From Ceriagrion tenellum (Eukaryota; Arthropoda; Insecta; Odonata; Coenagrionidae): a stretch of 64,000 bases of DNA. Every line of letters starts with the position of its first letter. Positions within the stretch are counted from its first letter, which is position 1. Positions 63,901 through 64,000 of the stretch are shown here, piece after piece. The DNA is taken from the NCBI GenBank assembly GCA_963169105.1, contig OY720639.1:52371848-52435847 (forward strand), given 5' to 3'. Both the position numbers and the translations under genes were made by a program. The notes under the pieces are model-generated. The model was not told the origin of the DNA, made no database searches, and saw only the letters and a program-made list of their open reading frames with translations.

Positions 63901-64000
63901 TACAAACGAAAGTATCATATAATGTACAAGAAAATGAATGGAATCCGAGCAGGTTCTATTTCCTGTTCAGTTATTCAGACAATGATACAATTTGCCACGT
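60940..64000. other. Non-coding stretch
   Basis: AT-rich with no supported gene. GACTTCCTCAG at 61431-61441 is acceptor-like and precedes a 38-codon open run ending at 61555, but it gives an immediate stop if joined to the 60760-60931 candidate. Confidence 0.4.

Noticed and set aside
1..64000. CRISPR array, rRNA, operon or prophage
   Set aside because: No regularly spaced repeats, no rRNA-like segments and no bacterial gene organisation were seen.

Overview
The window looks like non-coding DNA from a repeat-rich animal genome, most likely an arthropod. It is AT-rich overall and has no dense ORFs, no operons and no ribosome binding sites. Frames are short and closed nearly everywhere. The recognisable content is decayed retrotransposons, tRNA-derived short repeats and fold-back DNA, plus a hairpin carrying the motif ACGACCGGTTTCGATGTACT, which I recall as widespread in insect genomes. 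I cannot name the species. No intact protein-coding gene is recognised. The window could be intergenic or lie inside a long intron.

Layout. 1-8 kb: non-coding DNA with a GA-rich island (about 0.8-1.4 kb), a large old inverted repeat (about 1995-2642) and a compact near-perfect hairpin (5010-5174). 8-16 kb: mostly featureless, with a possible coding relic (about 12950-13400), a tRNA-Leu-like SINE (about 15185-15372, minus) and a GC-rich island holding a well-bordered candidate exon (15737-15938). 16-30 kb: AT repeats, a candidate exon at 19313-19676, an unassigned minus ORF with protein-like composition at 23688-23924, a short mixed direct/inverted repeat near 25.5 kb, a 240-codon unassigned frame near 26.6 kb, and paired GC hairpins near 29.55 kb. 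30-45 kb: two decayed reverse-transcriptase C-terminal pieces (30184-30447 plus; 39190-39640 minus), several diverged duplications and a cluster of tRNA-like SINE candidates. 45-64 kb: small tandem duplications, GC islands with strong strand skew, a 2.5-kb degenerate LINE on the minus strand (about 55690-58232), and a few candidate exons near 51.8, 53.9 and 60.8 kb.

The best supported element is the LINE: C-terminal endonuclease, reverse-transcriptase and thumb-like segments occur in the expected order on the minus strand, with the D..KAFD and YADD motifs visible. The candidate exons rest only on splice-site-like borders plus an open frame, so they are weak. Most lie on the plus strand, but minus-strand signals were read less thoroughly.
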